Shown: positions 24,866-34,958, counted from the first letter of the stretch. The stretch: DNA of 41,357 bases from Lactiplantibacillus plantarum EGD-AQ4 (GCF_000463075.2 NZ_AVAQ01000018.1:1-41357); one strand, 5' to 3'. Program-made: numbers and translations. Notes: generated from the sequence alone by a model not told the origin.

Positions 24866-25792
24866 CTAGTTATCTTGGCTTTCAGCGTATTTAGTTTTGA
24901 TGTAATCGGCGGAGACTTGTAGTTTTTGCAATTCTTCGTCTGTCAAATCAAGTTGAACTTGTTCGACTACACCGTCACGACCAACCACGGCTGGATATGA
25001 CAGGTAGACGCCGTATTCTTCGCGGAAGTTGGAGACGGGGAGTTCGGTTAAGGCGTCGTTTAAGACGGTGTTGGCTAACCGCACCGCTGCCGTGGCAACG
25101 CCGTAACTGGTGTATTTCTTACCGTGGAAGACTTTGAAGCCACCTTCACGTGATTCGGCATCAAGTTGATCCAAATCAAGGCCACGTTTGGCTGCTAATT
25201 CGGTGATGGGGTGACCGAGGACCCGGACCGTCGACCAAGCAGTAAATTGGGAATTGCCGTGTTCACCGAGGTTGTAACCATCGACTGAACGGGAATCTAA
25301 GTTGAGTGCATGACCCACGGCGCGTTTCATCCGTGCGGAGTCGAGTAGCGTGCCCGTGCCGATGACGTGGTTTTTCGGCAAGCCCGTCACTGCTTGATAG
25401 ATTGACGTAATGACGTCCACTGGGTTAGTGATGACGACCATGATGCCGTGGAACCCACTGGCCTTGATTTTAGTCGCAACATCCTTGACCTGGGTGCTCG
25501 TGAACGGCAATTCTAGAAAACGGTCGTTGGTTGGGGAGTCCTGCAGCTTGATGTTCCCGATGGCAGAGATGATGACGTCGGTGTCGACCAGGCTACTGTA
25601 ATCGTTGACGATGATATTGGTATGGTAAGGCAAGTTAGGCATGGCGTCTTGGAAATCAAGCGCGTCTGATTCAACCTTGCTGGTATTGGTATCAATAAGA
25701 ACTAAGTCGTCGGCAAAGCCATTGGCGACGATGTAGTGTGCGGCGGTGGAACCAACGTGGCCCATCCCGATAATAGCGATTTTACGTGACAT
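24866..25792 (-). CDS. hicD: L-2-hydroxyisocaproate dehydrogenase (LDH family)
   Basis: 308 residues. This NAD-dependent enzyme reduces branched 2-oxo acids such as 2-oxoisocaproate. It resembles Lactobacillus L-HicDH closely: [18 protein letters not shown] (NAD site GxGxxG, residues 9-14), [51 protein letters not shown], the catalytic His in [14 protein letters not shown], and [15 protein letters not shown]. The loop sequence GNIKLQ is the HicDH form rather than that of lactate dehydrogenase. ATG 25792 has AAAGGAGC eight bases upstream. Substrate preference beyond the family cannot be read. Confidence 0.88.
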   Translation of the reverse strand: MSRKIAIIGMGHVGSTAAHYIVANGFADDLVLIDTNTSKVESDALDFQDAMPNLPYHTNIIVNDYSSLVDTDVIISAIGNIKLQDSPTNDRFLELPFTSTQVKDVATKIKASGFHGIMVVITNPVDVITSIYQAVTGLPKNHVIGTGTLLDSARMKRAVGHALNLDSRSVDGYNLGEHGNSQFTAWSTVRVLGHPITELAAKRGLDLDQLDAESREGGFKVFHGKKYTSYGVATAAVRLANTVLNDALTELPVSNFREEYGVYLSYPAVVGRDGVVEQVQLDLTDEELQKLQVSADYIKTKYAESQDN

Positions 25793-25909
25793 AATTAAAC
25801 GCTCCTTTAACAGTTTGTCGTTCATTAATTAAATTACCATTATTCTCATCAATTTTAAATAGATTTTGTGAGAAATTTCGAAATCATATTACTGTGAACT
25901 AAAATAGGG

Positions 25910-25915
25910 TATAAT
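25910..25915 (+). promoter_or_regulatory. -10 of the AI-2E-family transporter gene
   Basis: A perfect TATAAT lies about 50 bp before the GTG start. No good -35 is visible at 16-18 bp. Confidence 0.5.
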
Positions 25916-25966
25916 TGACGCATTAATACTGCATTAATAATTGCACCAAGAAGGGGAGGAGCGCGA

Positions 25967-27169
25967 GTGTTTAAGCGCCTAAAGGAGTCGTCCTTATTAT
26001 TCTGGTCACTCGAAATTTTAATCGTCGCGACCTTGATCTGGGTCTGCACGAATATTAGCTTTTTATTTCAACCCATCGGCACATTCTTGAGTGTCGTCTT
26101 CATGCCCATCTTGATCTCCGGATTTTTGTTCTACATGCTAAATCCGTTAGTCAAGTTGCTGACCAAGATTCATTATAAAAAGTTTCACATTACACGGACC
26201 GGGGCCGTGGCCATTGTGTTTGTGCTATTATTTGGAATTTTAGCTTGGGGCGCCGTTTCCTTGGTGCCACGACTGGTAACGCAGGTGACGCAACTGATCA
26301 GTAACTTACCAGGTATTGCAACTGACATGCAAAAAGCGGCCACTAAGATGATTGGTAACAGCTCAATTTTGCAAAAAATCGACATTAGTTCCTATACCAA
26401 GCAGTTTAATGGTGAAATTAGTAAGTACTCCCAGAACTTCTTGTCATCTTTGACCACCAGTGTTGTCGCTGTTATTTCGGTGATTACCAGTGTGACCATC
26501 ATGGCAATCACGATTCCCGTGGTTTTGTTTTACATGCTAAAGGACAGTGAGAAGTTTATTCCGGCCATCAGTCGGTTTTTACCGAAGAAGCAGCGTCCGG
26601 AAGTCATCGGTTTGTTGCAAAAAATGGGGGATACGATTTCCAGTTATATCAGTGGTCAGGTCATCGAGTGCTTATTCGTTGGGACCTTCACCGCGATTGG
26701 TTATATGCTGATCTCACAACCCTATGGCTTATTGCTGGGTGTGATTGCTGGGTTGACTAATATTATTCCGTACGTGGGACCGTACATTGGAATCGCGCCG
26801 TCACTGATTGTGGCCTTTACGCAATCACCAATGCAAGTCGTTTACGTCATCATTGTCGTGGTCATCGTGCAACAAGTGGATGGTAACTTGATTTATCCGA
26901 ATATCATCGGGCGCACGTTGAAGATTCATCCGCTCACGATTATTATTCTATTGTTAGCGGCGGGCAATATCGCCGGGGTTCTCGGCATGATTCTGGCAGT
27001 CCCGTTCTACGCGGTAGTCCGGACCGTGGTTATTTACTTGTACAATATTGTGGAGCTCCGCAATGAGGAACACCTCCGCAAACAAACGACCGTCTATCAG
27101 CCGCAACCCGCTAAGGCAACGCAGGCTAGTGTTCCAGCTAATAAAAAGTCATCCAAGTCCTCGAAGTAA
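25967..27169 (+). CDS. AI-2E family (UPF0118/PerM) transporter
   Basis: 400 residues with about eight membrane segments: two near the N-terminus, a long extracytoplasmic helical loop (LVTQVTQLISNLPGIATDMQ to about residue 160), then a C-terminal bundle containing QPYGLLLGVIAGLTNIIPYVG, PYIGIAPSLIVAF and VDGNLIYPNIIGR. These are the signature blocks of PF01594. Members export various small molecules; a quorum-signal role is shown only for some. The tail is soluble and Lys/Ser-rich. It begins with GTG after GGGGAGGAG (25953-25961). It is a single-gene unit. Confidence 0.93.
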   Translation: MFKRLKESSLLFWSLEILIVATLIWVCTNISFLFQPIGTFLSVVFMPILISGFLFYMLNPLVKLLTKIHYKKFHITRTGAVAIVFVLLFGILAWGAVSLVPRLVTQVTQLISNLPGIATDMQKAATKMIGNSSILQKIDISSYTKQFNGEISKYSQNFLSSLTTSVVAVISVITSVTIMAITIPVVLFYMLKDSEKFIPAISRFLPKKQRPEVIGLLQKMGDTISSYISGQVIECLFVGTFTAIGYMLISQPYGLLLGVIAGLTNIIPYVGPYIGIAPSLIVAFTQSPMQVVYVIIVVVIVQQVDGNLIYPNIIGRTLKIHPLTIIILLLAAGNIAGVLGMILAVPFYAVVRTVVIYLYNIVELRNEEHLRKQTTVYQPQPAKATQASVPANKKSSKSSK

Positions 27170-27421
27170 GGCGTGAGTATGGCAGGCAATGAGCTGGATT
27201 GACGCGATGTGATTTTGCAAGGTGGCCGTTAGATGTTCATCGATATCCAATGAGCCAAATTGAAACGGCGCAGCTTTGAAACGTGGTCACCATGTTTGCT
27301 GGTATCCGGTGACGATTTCCGTCAGTGCTTGGAAGTGGCACGACGAAACAAGGCGAGTGACCAGTAGTCGCGTTGATTAAATCAAGTGGTCTCAATATCA
27401 ACTTTTTTATGAACCGTACAC
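27170..27421. other. Gene-free stretch after the transporter
   Basis: About 250 bp without a frame, promoter or hairpin I would defend, ending at the terminator at 27422. Another 110 bp past the terminator to 27579 is also empty. Confidence 0.5.
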
Positions 27422-27466
27422 AAAAAAATCAGGTTCCCGAGCAAGGTCTCAGGAACCTGATTTTTT
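27422..27466. terminator. Bidirectional terminator between transporter and gnt operon
   Basis: AAAAAATCAGGTTCC and GGAACCTGATTTTTT form a perfect 15 bp stem around a 14-base loop, with T runs on both strands. It can end the transporter transcript and the convergent gntP transcript. Confidence 0.92.
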
Positions 27467-27578
27467 AGGATGACCGACATTGCGCCCACAGCGAGCCAAC
27501 GCCCGGTCACATTCGGTGGATGAGGTAGTGGACACGCATTTATTAAAGCGTTGCGCACCCACAGTCAATGTTAGAAGA

Positions 27579-28934
27579 TTAATGGAACACCGCATTGAGC
27601 GCCAGCACACCGCCGAGTCCACAGACCGCGATAATCGTTTCTAGCACGGTCCAGGTCAGTAACGTCTGTTTGACCGTCAAATCGAAGTATTCGCGGAACA
27701 TCCAGAAGCCCGCGTCATTGACGTGAGAAGCAGCCACACTCCCGGCACCAATGGCAATCACCATCAGCGCTGGATCGATACCAGCTTGCGTCATTAATGG
27801 CGCAACCAAGCCCGCAGCGGTCAGAGCCGCAACGGTCGCAGAACCCAGTGAGACCCGCAAGATAACGGCAACCAGCCAACCTAAGATGAGTGGGGAAATA
27901 CTGCTGCCACTGAAGAGTTGGGCAACGGCTTTACCGACACCACCATCGATCAAGATTTGCTTGAAGGCGCCACCGCCACCAATAATCAGGAGGAGCATCG
28001 CGATCGACTTGGTCGCATCTTCGACCGTGGCCGTGATGGCTTTATGCGACTTGTGCTGATGAATCCCCATGGACCAGAGTGCAAATAATAGCGAAATCAA
28101 CATGGCAATTCCAGGCGCCCCAATCAAGCGCACGATTGAATCGATGGTTGACGGATTCTTCGGCGTCACGCCGTGGTCCACAACGAGTTCATAGACGGTC
28201 GTGATCGTCATCAAAATGACTGGGAAGAGGGCGGTTAGGACACTGAGACCAAAACCAGGCGCTTCGGAGACTTTGAATTTACGTTCGGAACTACTGAGTG
28301 GCATCTTAGGTTTGCCAGCAAAAGCGTCAGGCACCATTTTTTGCGCCCAACGTGAGAACAGGGGACCCGCGATATAAACCGTTGGAATCGCAATGATGAT
28401 CCCGAATAGCAGTACGTGACCAACATTGGCGTTTAAGGTCGTGGCAATCGCCGTGGGTGCCGGATGTGGTGGCAAGAAGCCGTGGGTCACGGACAGCGCC
28501 GCCCCCATCGGAATCCCGAGATACAACACGGGCACTTGCGCTTCAATCGCAATTGCAAAGACGATTGGAATCAGCAGGACGATGCCGACTTCAAAGAACA
28601 GGGCGATCCCAATGATGAAGGACGCCACCACGATGGCAATTTGGAGCCGTTTGCGACCAAAAATATCGATTAAGGTCGTCGAAATGGTATAAGCACCACC
28701 GGCATCGGCGACTAAGCGTCCGAGCATGGCACCGAACCCAAAGACGAGGGCCAGTTCACCCAGTTGACCACCAATCCCGTTTTGAATACTGGTAGCGATC
28801 TTCGTCAGTGGCATTCCTAAGCCGATTCCCACCACGACCGCGGTGACGATCAGTGCGATGTAGGTGTTCAGCTTGAATTTAATAATGAGTAATAATAGTA
28901 AGATTATTCCAAGTGTTAGAACAACGAATGGCAT
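27579..28934 (-). CDS. gntP: Gluconate permease, GntP family
   Basis: 451 residues, about twelve membrane segments. GntP signatures are visible: FGFGAMLGRLVADAGGAYTI, LPPHPAPTAIATTLNANVG, GGGGAFKQILIDGGVG, LRVSLGSATVAALTAAGL and AGSVAASHVNDAGFWMFREYF. It takes up gluconate for the kinase encoded upstream. ATG 28934 has AGGAAG (complement of 28944-28949) nine bases before it; the GTG at 28943 is too close to that site. It is the last gene of the gnd-gntK-gntP operon, 12 bp after gntK. Confidence 0.95.
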   Translation of the reverse strand: MPFVVLTLGIILLLLLIIKFKLNTYIALIVTAVVVGIGLGMPLTKIATSIQNGIGGQLGELALVFGFGAMLGRLVADAGGAYTISTTLIDIFGRKRLQIAIVVASFIIGIALFFEVGIVLLIPIVFAIAIEAQVPVLYLGIPMGAALSVTHGFLPPHPAPTAIATTLNANVGHVLLFGIIIAIPTVYIAGPLFSRWAQKMVPDAFAGKPKMPLSSSERKFKVSEAPGFGLSVLTALFPVILMTITTVYELVVDHGVTPKNPSTIDSIVRLIGAPGIAMLISLLFALWSMGIHQHKSHKAITATVEDATKSIAMLLLIIGGGGAFKQILIDGGVGKAVAQLFSGSSISPLILGWLVAVILRVSLGSATVAALTAAGLVAPLMTQAGIDPALMVIAIGAGSVAASHVNDAGFWMFREYFDLTVKQTLLTWTVLETIIAVCGLGGVLALNAVFH

Positions 28935-28946
28935 GGTGTACACTTC

Positions 28947-30461
28947 CTAACGATTAAGAGTTGCGATTTCGTGATATAGTGGCGCGAGTTGCGCGGTCAC
29001 GTGGTCGAAAACGACTTGGTGTTGGTGATACAGTTGATGATTGGCTGCGTTTGGTTGATAAGTCTCAGTATTTCCAATCATCGCGTGGATCGCGTTTAAA
29101 TCATCAATGTGTCCTAGGGATTTCAGTCCAATCACGGCAGCGGCTAAACACGAACTTTCGAAGCTGCTGGGAATCGTGATAGGTTGGCCGAGGACGTCCG
29201 TCAAAATCTGACGCCAGAGACTAGAGCGGGCAAAGCCACCCGTGGCACGAATCGCATGCACCGGTTCGGCTGCGGCCGTCAGTTGCAATACGGTGTTTAA
29301 ATTCATGACGATGCCTTCCAGTACGGCACGCGCAATGTCGGCCTTGGTTGTCGTTGTCGTCACGCCGAGCAATGAACCGCGCGCATCCGCGTTCCACAGT
29401 GGGGCCCGTTCACCACTCAAATACGGGTGGAATAACAGGCCGTGCGCCCCAACGGGAACGGTGGCCGCAAGCGCTGTCAACTGGTCGTATGGGTCTTGTT
29501 GGTGGTCGCGTGCGACTTGCGATTCGGTCGTAAATAATTCATCGCGGACCCAACGGAAGACCTGACCACCGTTATTGATGGGACCACCGACGATCCAGTG
29601 ATGCGGAGCGACGTAGTAACAGAAGAGCCGGCCTTCAGGGTCTAAGTAAGGTTGTTTCGTCATGACCCGTACGGCACCGGATGTCCCAATTGTGATCGCG
29701 GCCACACCGGGTTCGTCGGCGCCGACGCCCAAGTTAGAGAGTGCACCGTCACTCGCCCCCATGATGACTTTGGTGGCTAAACGCAACCCCAGTTCACCAG
29801 CGGCAGTCGGCGTTAAACCGTTAATTACGGCGTCCGTATCAACTAATGGGGGTAATTGGGCCCGCGTTACGTGGGCGTAGTCAAGTGCGGCTGGTTCCCA
29901 GTCAAAGTTATACAAGTTGAAGAGACCGGTCGCGTTAGCCATTGAATAGTCCATCTGCAACTGTCCCGTCATTAGATAGATGATGTATTCCTTGATGCCA
30001 ACGACGTAGCGGGCTTGGTTCAATAAGTCCGGTTGCTGATTGGCAAACCAGTGTAACTTGACTAGTGGACTCATCGGATGAATCGGGGTCCCGGTCATCT
30101 CGTAGAGTTGCTGGCCGAGCGGTTGGGCTTTTAAGGCTGCGGCATCTGCAGCTGCCCGATTGTCCGCCCAGGTAATTACGCGCGTAAGCGGTTGCTTATT
30201 GGCGTCTAATAAAATCAGACTGTGCATTGCTGAAGAGAAGGCGATGCCTTCAATCTCGTCGGTGGCGATTCCCGCACTTACTTGGTGAATCGTGGCTTGA
30301 ACGGCCTGCCAAATTTCCTGGGGGTCTTCTTCCGCAGTCGTCACGGTATCGTGATAGAGTGGGTAGCCGACGTTTGCGCTGGCAATGACGTGGCCTTGAT
30401 GGTCATATAAGACCGACTTGGTACTTGTAGTTCCTAAATCTGTTCCGATTAGGTAAGTCAT
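28947..30461 (-). CDS. gntK: Gluconokinase, FGGY family
   Basis: 504 residues. An ATP-dependent sugar kinase making 6-phosphogluconate. The N-terminal phosphate-binding motif (YLIGTDLGTTSTKSVLYD), the substrate block VITWADNRAAADA with GTPIHPMSPLVKL, and the C-terminal IGTSGAVRVM, HPYLSGERAPLWNADARG and ATGGFARSSLWRQI segments fit FGGY gluconokinases. The GTPIHPMSP segment and the operon partners point to gluconate rather than xylulose or glycerol. AGGAGG precedes the ATG. It lies between the dehydrogenase and permease genes. Confidence 0.95.
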   Translation of the reverse strand: MTYLIGTDLGTTSTKSVLYDHQGHVIASANVGYPLYHDTVTTAEEDPQEIWQAVQATIHQVSAGIATDEIEGIAFSSAMHSLILLDANKQPLTRVITWADNRAAADAAALKAQPLGQQLYEMTGTPIHPMSPLVKLHWFANQQPDLLNQARYVVGIKEYIIYLMTGQLQMDYSMANATGLFNLYNFDWEPAALDYAHVTRAQLPPLVDTDAVINGLTPTAAGELGLRLATKVIMGASDGALSNLGVGADEPGVAAITIGTSGAVRVMTKQPYLDPEGRLFCYYVAPHHWIVGGPINNGGQVFRWVRDELFTTESQVARDHQQDPYDQLTALAATVPVGAHGLLFHPYLSGERAPLWNADARGSLLGVTTTTTKADIARAVLEGIVMNLNTVLQLTAAAEPVHAIRATGGFARSSLWRQILTDVLGQPITIPSSFESSCLAAAVIGLKSLGHIDDLNAIHAMIGNTETYQPNAANHQLYHQHQVVFDHVTAQLAPLYHEIATLNR

Positions 30462-30475
30462 GGTGCAGGTTCCTC

Positions 30476-31372
30476 CTATTCGTGGTCGACAGCGTGGCCG
30501 CCAAATTCGTTGCGTAATGCGGCAACAACTTTACCCGTAAAGGTATCATCCGTGGTGGATCGGTAGCGCATCATCAGTGCCATAGCGATGACTGGCGTGG
30601 CGACTTGTTGGTCAAGGGCGGTGTCTAGCGTCCAGCGACCTTCACCAGATGAATGCATAACGCCCTTGATGTCGTCTAAGTTACCGTCTTTACTGAAGGC
30701 GTCTTGGGCGAGTTCCATGAGCCAGCTACGGATGACGGAGCCGTTGTTCCACATCTTGGCGACAGCAGCGTTGTCATAAGTGAATTGACTATGCTGTAAA
30801 ACATCAAAGCCTTCACCTATTGCTGCCATCATACCATACTCAATCCCATTGTGAACCATCTTCAAGTAGTGGCCACTGCCAACTGGGCCGGTGTACAAAT
30901 AACCATCGGGTGCCGCGATTGCTTGAAATAGTGGTTCAACGACTTTGAATGTCGCAGGGTCGCCACCAATCATAAAGTTACCGTTGTGGCGGGCACCAGC
31001 TTGACCACCGGAAGTGCCGACATCCAAGAAGTTGATATGTTGTGCGCCGAGTTGCTGGCCGTGACGGATGCTATCTTGGTAGTGAGAATTGCCACCGTCC
31101 AAGACGATATCCCCGGCACTCAGGCTGTCGGTGAGCTGACTGATGACGCTATCCGTCGCCTTACCAGCTGGAACCATGATCCAGATGATGCGGGGGGACG
31201 GCAGTTGTGCAATCAAATCAGCTAAGTCCGTCGCCGTCGCGATGCCTTGTTGTTCTGCCAGTTGTAAGTTGTCGGGGTTAAGGTCCATCCCGACTGCAGT
31301 GTGTCCATTGTCTTGCATATTGAGTGCCAAGTTCATGCCCATTTTACCTAAACCAATCAATCCTAATTTCAT
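30476..31372 (-). CDS. gnd: 6-phosphogluconate dehydrogenase, decarboxylating, short form
   Basis: 298 residues. It oxidises 6-phosphogluconate to ribulose 5-phosphate plus CO2. LGLIGLGKMGMNLALNM is the coenzyme-binding motif, VLDGGNSHYQDS, DVGTSGGQAGARHNGNFMIGG and GSGHYLKMVHNGIEYGM carry the substrate-binding and catalytic Lys and Asn. The length is that of the short, YqeC/GntZ-type enzymes (about 300 residues), not the 470-residue pentose phosphate form, and these are often NAD-dependent. Two adjacent ATGs (31375 and 31372) are possible starts; the second has AAGAGGG at better spacing. First gene of the operon. Confidence 0.93.
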   Translation of the reverse strand: MKLGLIGLGKMGMNLALNMQDNGHTAVGMDLNPDNLQLAEQQGIATATDLADLIAQLPSPRIIWIMVPAGKATDSVISQLTDSLSAGDIVLDGGNSHYQDSIRHGQQLGAQHINFLDVGTSGGQAGARHNGNFMIGGDPATFKVVEPLFQAIAAPDGYLYTGPVGSGHYLKMVHNGIEYGMMAAIGEGFDVLQHSQFTYDNAAVAKMWNNGSVIRSWLMELAQDAFSKDGNLDDIKGVMHSSGEGRWTLDTALDQQVATPVIAMALMMRYRSTTDDTFTGKVVAALRNEFGGHAVDHE

Positions 31373-31413
31373 CATTAAAACCCTCTTTTTTATGAAAATT
31401 ATTAATCACTTTT

Positions 31414-31455
31414 TGTATTCGCTTTCATTGTAATAAAACTATTTACAAATTTCAA
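31414..31455 (-). promoter_or_regulatory. gnt operon promoter with a cre site
   Basis: On the - strand TTGAAA (complement of 31450-31455), a 17 bp spacer and TACAAT (complement of 31427-31432) form a good sigma-A promoter. Immediately downstream TGAAAGCGAATACA (complement of 31414-31427) matches the catabolite response element TGWNANCGNTNWCA at every fixed position but one. A CcpA-bound site covering the start would block transcription on preferred sugars. Confidence 0.75.
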
Positions 31456-31495
31456 CCATATTTGTGTAAAAAGTTTTCAACGGAATAACAATAAA

Positions 31496-31535
31496 GGCAA
31501 CCAGCCCCGTCAAATTAGGGCTGGTTGCCGAAAAT
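31496..31535 (-). terminator. Terminator of the glutathione-reductase-like gene
   Basis: GGCAACCAGCCC and GGGCTGGTTGCC form a perfect 12 bp stem around a 10-base loop. TTTATTGTT follows on the - strand. It also isolates the gnt promoter from the gene upstream. Confidence 0.9.
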
Positions 31536-31556
31536 TTTGTTGGATTTTAAATTTCG

Positions 31557-32879
31557 TTAAATAGCGGACCAAGCTGTCGACCCAATACTTGGGAAGAGGG
31601 TGACGAGTTGTTCACGTTGGGCAGGTGTCAGTTGATATTGAATAGCTGGTAGCAGCGTGTTGATGGTGTTATCGGCTTGTTCACCCAATTCGGCGGCTGC
31701 GACTAAGCGTTGTTGGTCATCAGTCACAACCAGGTTATGGCCCTGAACGTCGCGCGTCGTCTGGCGGAACCAGTCATCTTTCAAATCGCTGACAGTTACG
31801 TTGACGTCGCTAGCATCGGCACTTGGAATCGTCCCAACTTGGGCGAGTCGTGGTGAGGTGAAGACGACCGATGGAATGGCTGGGTATTGAATCGCCGCGT
31901 TGGTGTCACCCATGAATAAGTGGGTCAGGTACTGGGATTCAAAAATCGCGGTCGGTGTTAACTTAGGTTGAGACTTAGCAATCACATCACCAGAGGCATA
32001 TACGCCCGCGACACTGGTTTGTAAGTGGTCGTCGACATTGATGCCGGCCTTGGTATAGGTCACGCCAATTTTTTCGAGTCCCAGGTTGGCGGTGTTGGGT
32101 TGCCGACCGGTCGCATCGAGAACCCAATCAGTGGTCACTTGGTCGTCCGCACTCGTTACGGTCAGCTCATCGCCCGTTTGCTTGATGCCGGTTGGAACCC
32201 AGTCGCGCCGAATGTCTAAGCCTTGGTCTTGTAATTCGGCCAATAAGCGTTCAACGAATGGTTGGTGGAATTGCCGCAGGGCTTGGTCGCCACGCATGAG
32301 GAGGGTGACCTGGCTACCAGCTGTCAGCGCCATGTTAGCGAATTCCAAGCCAATGTAGCCGGCCCCGATGACCGTAATCCGTTGTGGGAGGTCGGTCAAG
32401 TTCAGGAAGTCGTTGCTGTCATGAGCGAGTTCGGTACCAGGAATGTCCAAACGGTGCGGATGTTGACCGGTCGCGATCACGATCTTGTCAGCGCTGTAAG
32501 TGTCGTCGCCGACTTGTAACGTGTGGGCGTCCACGAACTCGCCGCGGCCGTGAATCAACGTCACACCTGCTTGTTCCATCAGACCGGCAATCATGTCCGG
32601 TAAGCCTTCGATGACGGCCCGTTCGTGTTTGAAATTGGCATTCCAGTCGATTTCCGGACCACCAGTTAAACCGTAACCTTGAAAGTTCGCGACTTGGTTT
32701 TTGAGCGCCACTGGTTGATCCAAAGTGATTTTGGCGTTGCAGCCCCGGTTCGGGCAAGTCCCACCAATCAAATCAGTTTCGATCACGCCGACCTTTTTGC
32801 CACGGGCAGCCAGCGGAATCGCACCATCAAAGGTCCCATGTCCACTACCGAGATATAAAACATCAAATTGTTCTGCCAT
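31557..32879 (-). CDS. Glutathione-reductase-like FAD/NAD(P) disulfide oxidoreductase
   Basis: 440 residues. The N-terminal FAD site (FDVLYLGSGHGTFDGAIPLA), the redox pair in GGTCPNRGCNAK (Cys42 and Cys47), a second nucleotide site (ITVIGAGYIGLEFANMAL) and the VYASGDV segment near residue 310 place it in the pyridine nucleotide-disulfide reductase family. The C-terminal dimer domain lacks the usual HPxxxE catalytic pair: that place reads TLFPSIGSTAW. It is therefore an atypical member; the substrate may be something other than glutathione. ATG 32879 follows GAGGAGG at the right spacing; the longer frame to 32918 does not. Single gene. Confidence 0.85.
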   Translation of the reverse strand: MAEQFDVLYLGSGHGTFDGAIPLAARGKKVGVIETDLIGGTCPNRGCNAKITLDQPVALKNQVANFQGYGLTGGPEIDWNANFKHERAVIEGLPDMIAGLMEQAGVTLIHGRGEFVDAHTLQVGDDTYSADKIVIATGQHPHRLDIPGTELAHDSNDFLNLTDLPQRITVIGAGYIGLEFANMALTAGSQVTLLMRGDQALRQFHQPFVERLLAELQDQGLDIRRDWVPTGIKQTGDELTVTSADDQVTTDWVLDATGRQPNTANLGLEKIGVTYTKAGINVDDHLQTSVAGVYASGDVIAKSQPKLTPTAIFESQYLTHLFMGDTNAAIQYPAIPSVVFTSPRLAQVGTIPSADASDVNVTVSDLKDDWFRQTTRDVQGHNLVVTDDQQRLVAAAELGEQADNTINTLLPAIQYQLTPAQREQLVTLFPSIGSTAWSAI

Positions 32880-33054
32880 ACAAAACATCCTCCTCATAAA
32901 TAGACTGATAGACTGCAAAACTGAACGTTTAAAACAATTACATTGTACACAACTTAATTCGTGAATCCAAACAAAAGGCCATATTATTTTTCAATGGGCC
33001 GGCTGAAACCGATTAATATCCGAATAAAACGCCTTTGTAAAGTGAATTTGCGAT

Positions 33055-33093
33055 AAATCCAGCACAGAATAGGGGCGGTACTGGATTTTTTGG
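33055..33093 (+). promoter_or_regulatory. Terminator-like hairpin in the prfC leader
   Basis: AAATCCAG 33055-33062 pairs with CTGGATTT 33081-33088, followed by more T residues. It lies about 100 bp before prfC in the same direction. No gene on this strand ends here, so it may be an attenuator of prfC or the end of a short leader RNA. The rest of the 310 bp between 32880 and 33189 shows no gene. Confidence 0.45.
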
Positions 33094-33189
33094 CCAAATA
33101 TCAGTAAAATATGTAAGGCTATGTTTTTAAACGGTGGAACGGTAGCACCGTGGACGTTGAATATAAAGGTAAGATGAAAGGAATTTTTA

Positions 33190-34767
33190 ATGAATAAGAC
33201 AGAATTAACCGCCGCGGTCAATACCCGGCGCACCTTTGCGATTATTTCTCACCCGGATGCCGGGAAAACGACGATTACGGAACAGATGTTATTGTTCGGG
33301 GGCGTCGTTCGTCAAGCTGGGACCGTTAAAGCGCGGAAGAGTGGTAATTTCGCTAAGTCTGACTGGATGGAAATTGAAAAGAAGCGGGGCATCTCAGTCA
33401 CTAGTTCCGTGATGCAATTCGATTATGATGGCAAACGGATCAATATCTTGGATACCCCAGGACATGAGGATTTCTCTGAAGATACGTACCGGACCTTGAT
33501 GGCGGTGGACTCCGCTGTCATGGTGATCGACTCGGCTAAGGGGATCGAACCGCAAACCAAGAAGTTGTTCCAAATTTGTAAAATGCGTGGGATTCCGATC
33601 TTCACGTTTATGAATAAGTTAGACCGTGATGGCCGCGAACCACTCGACCTGTTGAACGAAGTCGAAGAAGTCTTGGGCATCGAAACTTACCCAATGAACT
33701 GGCCCATGGGCATGGGTAAGGGACTGAAAGGTTTGTATGACCGGTATAATCACCGTGTCGAACTGTATCATAACGAAGCAAAGGGGGAGACCTTCTTACC
33801 GTTGGATGACAACGGCGAACTCGACCCTAGCAACGAACTGACCAAGGATAGCATTTACCGCGATACCTTGGACGAAGTGGAACTGATTAATGAGGCCGGC
33901 AATGATTTTGACGAAGCTAAAGTCATGGCTGGTGATATGACGCCAGTCTTCTTCGGCTCAGCCCTGACCAATTTCGGGGTCGAAACGTTCCTAAAGACTT
34001 ATTTGCAGTATGCGCCTAAACCAGCAGCGCACAAGACCCGTGATGATGAAGTCGTTGAACCAACTGATCACGAATTTGCGGGCTTCGTCTTCAAGATTCA
34101 AGCCAACATGAACCCGAACCACCGCGACCGCATTGCCTTTGTCCGGATCTGCTCAGGCGAATTTGACCGTGGGATGGACGTCGTTTTACAACGGACTGGC
34201 AAGAAGATGCGTTTAAACAACTCGACGCAATTCATGGCAGACACGCGTGAAACGGTTGAAACGGCGGTTGCTGGTGATATCGTCGGCCTCTACGATACGG
34301 GGAACTTCCAAATCGGTGATACGATTTATGCCGGCAAGCACGCCGTTCAGTTTGAAAAACTGCCGCAATTTACGCCGGAACTCTTCATGCGCGTCACTGC
34401 CAAAAACGTGATGAAGCAGAAGTCCTTCCATAAAGGAATCGAACAACTGGTTCAAGAAGGGGCCGTTCAGCTATACACCTCGTACTCGACTGGCGACTAC
34501 ATCTTGGGTGCCGTTGGGCAACTGCAGTTTGAAGTGTTCAAGTTCCGGATGCAAAATGAATACAATTCCGAAGTCGTCATGGAACCAATGGGCAGTAAGA
34601 CCGCCCGCTGGATCGATCCTGACCAGCTGGATGAAAAGATGTCCAGTTCGCGGAACTTGCTGGTCAAAGACCGTTCAGGCGCACCACTATTCTTATTCGA
34701 AAACGCCTTTGCCGAACGCTGGTTTGCTGACAAGTATCCGGATGTTAAACTGACGTCGAAGCTTTAA
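33190..34767 (+). CDS. prfC: Peptide chain release factor 3
   Basis: 525 residues. This GTPase of the EF-G class releases RF1/RF2 from ribosomes after termination. G1 SHPDAGKTT, the RF3-specific insert with [25 protein letters not shown] (switch I), G3 [17 protein letters not shown]4 NKLDR and the SALTNFGV segment are clear, followed by domains 2 and 3 to the C-terminus. Length and motif set match RF3 rather than EF-G. AAAGGA lies ahead of the ATG. It appears monocistronic. Confidence 0.97.
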   Translation: MNKTELTAAVNTRRTFAIISHPDAGKTTITEQMLLFGGVVRQAGTVKARKSGNFAKSDWMEIEKKRGISVTSSVMQFDYDGKRINILDTPGHEDFSEDTYRTLMAVDSAVMVIDSAKGIEPQTKKLFQICKMRGIPIFTFMNKLDRDGREPLDLLNEVEEVLGIETYPMNWPMGMGKGLKGLYDRYNHRVELYHNEAKGETFLPLDDNGELDPSNELTKDSIYRDTLDEVELINEAGNDFDEAKVMAGDMTPVFFGSALTNFGVETFLKTYLQYAPKPAAHKTRDDEVVEPTDHEFAGFVFKIQANMNPNHRDRIAFVRICSGEFDRGMDVVLQRTGKKMRLNNSTQFMADTRETVETAVAGDIVGLYDTGNFQIGDTIYAGKHAVQFEKLPQFTPELFMRVTAKNVMKQKSFHKGIEQLVQEGAVQLYTSYSTGDYILGAVGQLQFEVFKFRMQNEYNSEVVMEPMGSKTARWIDPDQLDEKMSSSRNLLVKDRSGAPLFLFENAFAERWFADKYPDVKLTSKL

Positions 34768-34911
34768 TCACAGGGTGTTTGTTTGATGCTGATTGAACTG
34801 TTATTATTTGTTAACTGACAGTATGTTGCGGTAGAACTTTCAGACAGGATTGACTGTTTGTTCGTTATTGGCGCAGGTGACCGTGTTTGTAAATTCTAAT
34901 AATACAAAAGT

Positions 34912-34958
34912 AGTGGTATAGAGGCCCATTCAATCGGAGCTTCTATACCGCTTTTTTT
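34912..34958 (+). terminator. Terminator after prfC
   Basis: AGTGGTATAGA and TCTATACCGCT pair, with G-C pairs further in, followed by seven T residues. It lies about 145 bp past the stop codon. Confidence 0.85.
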
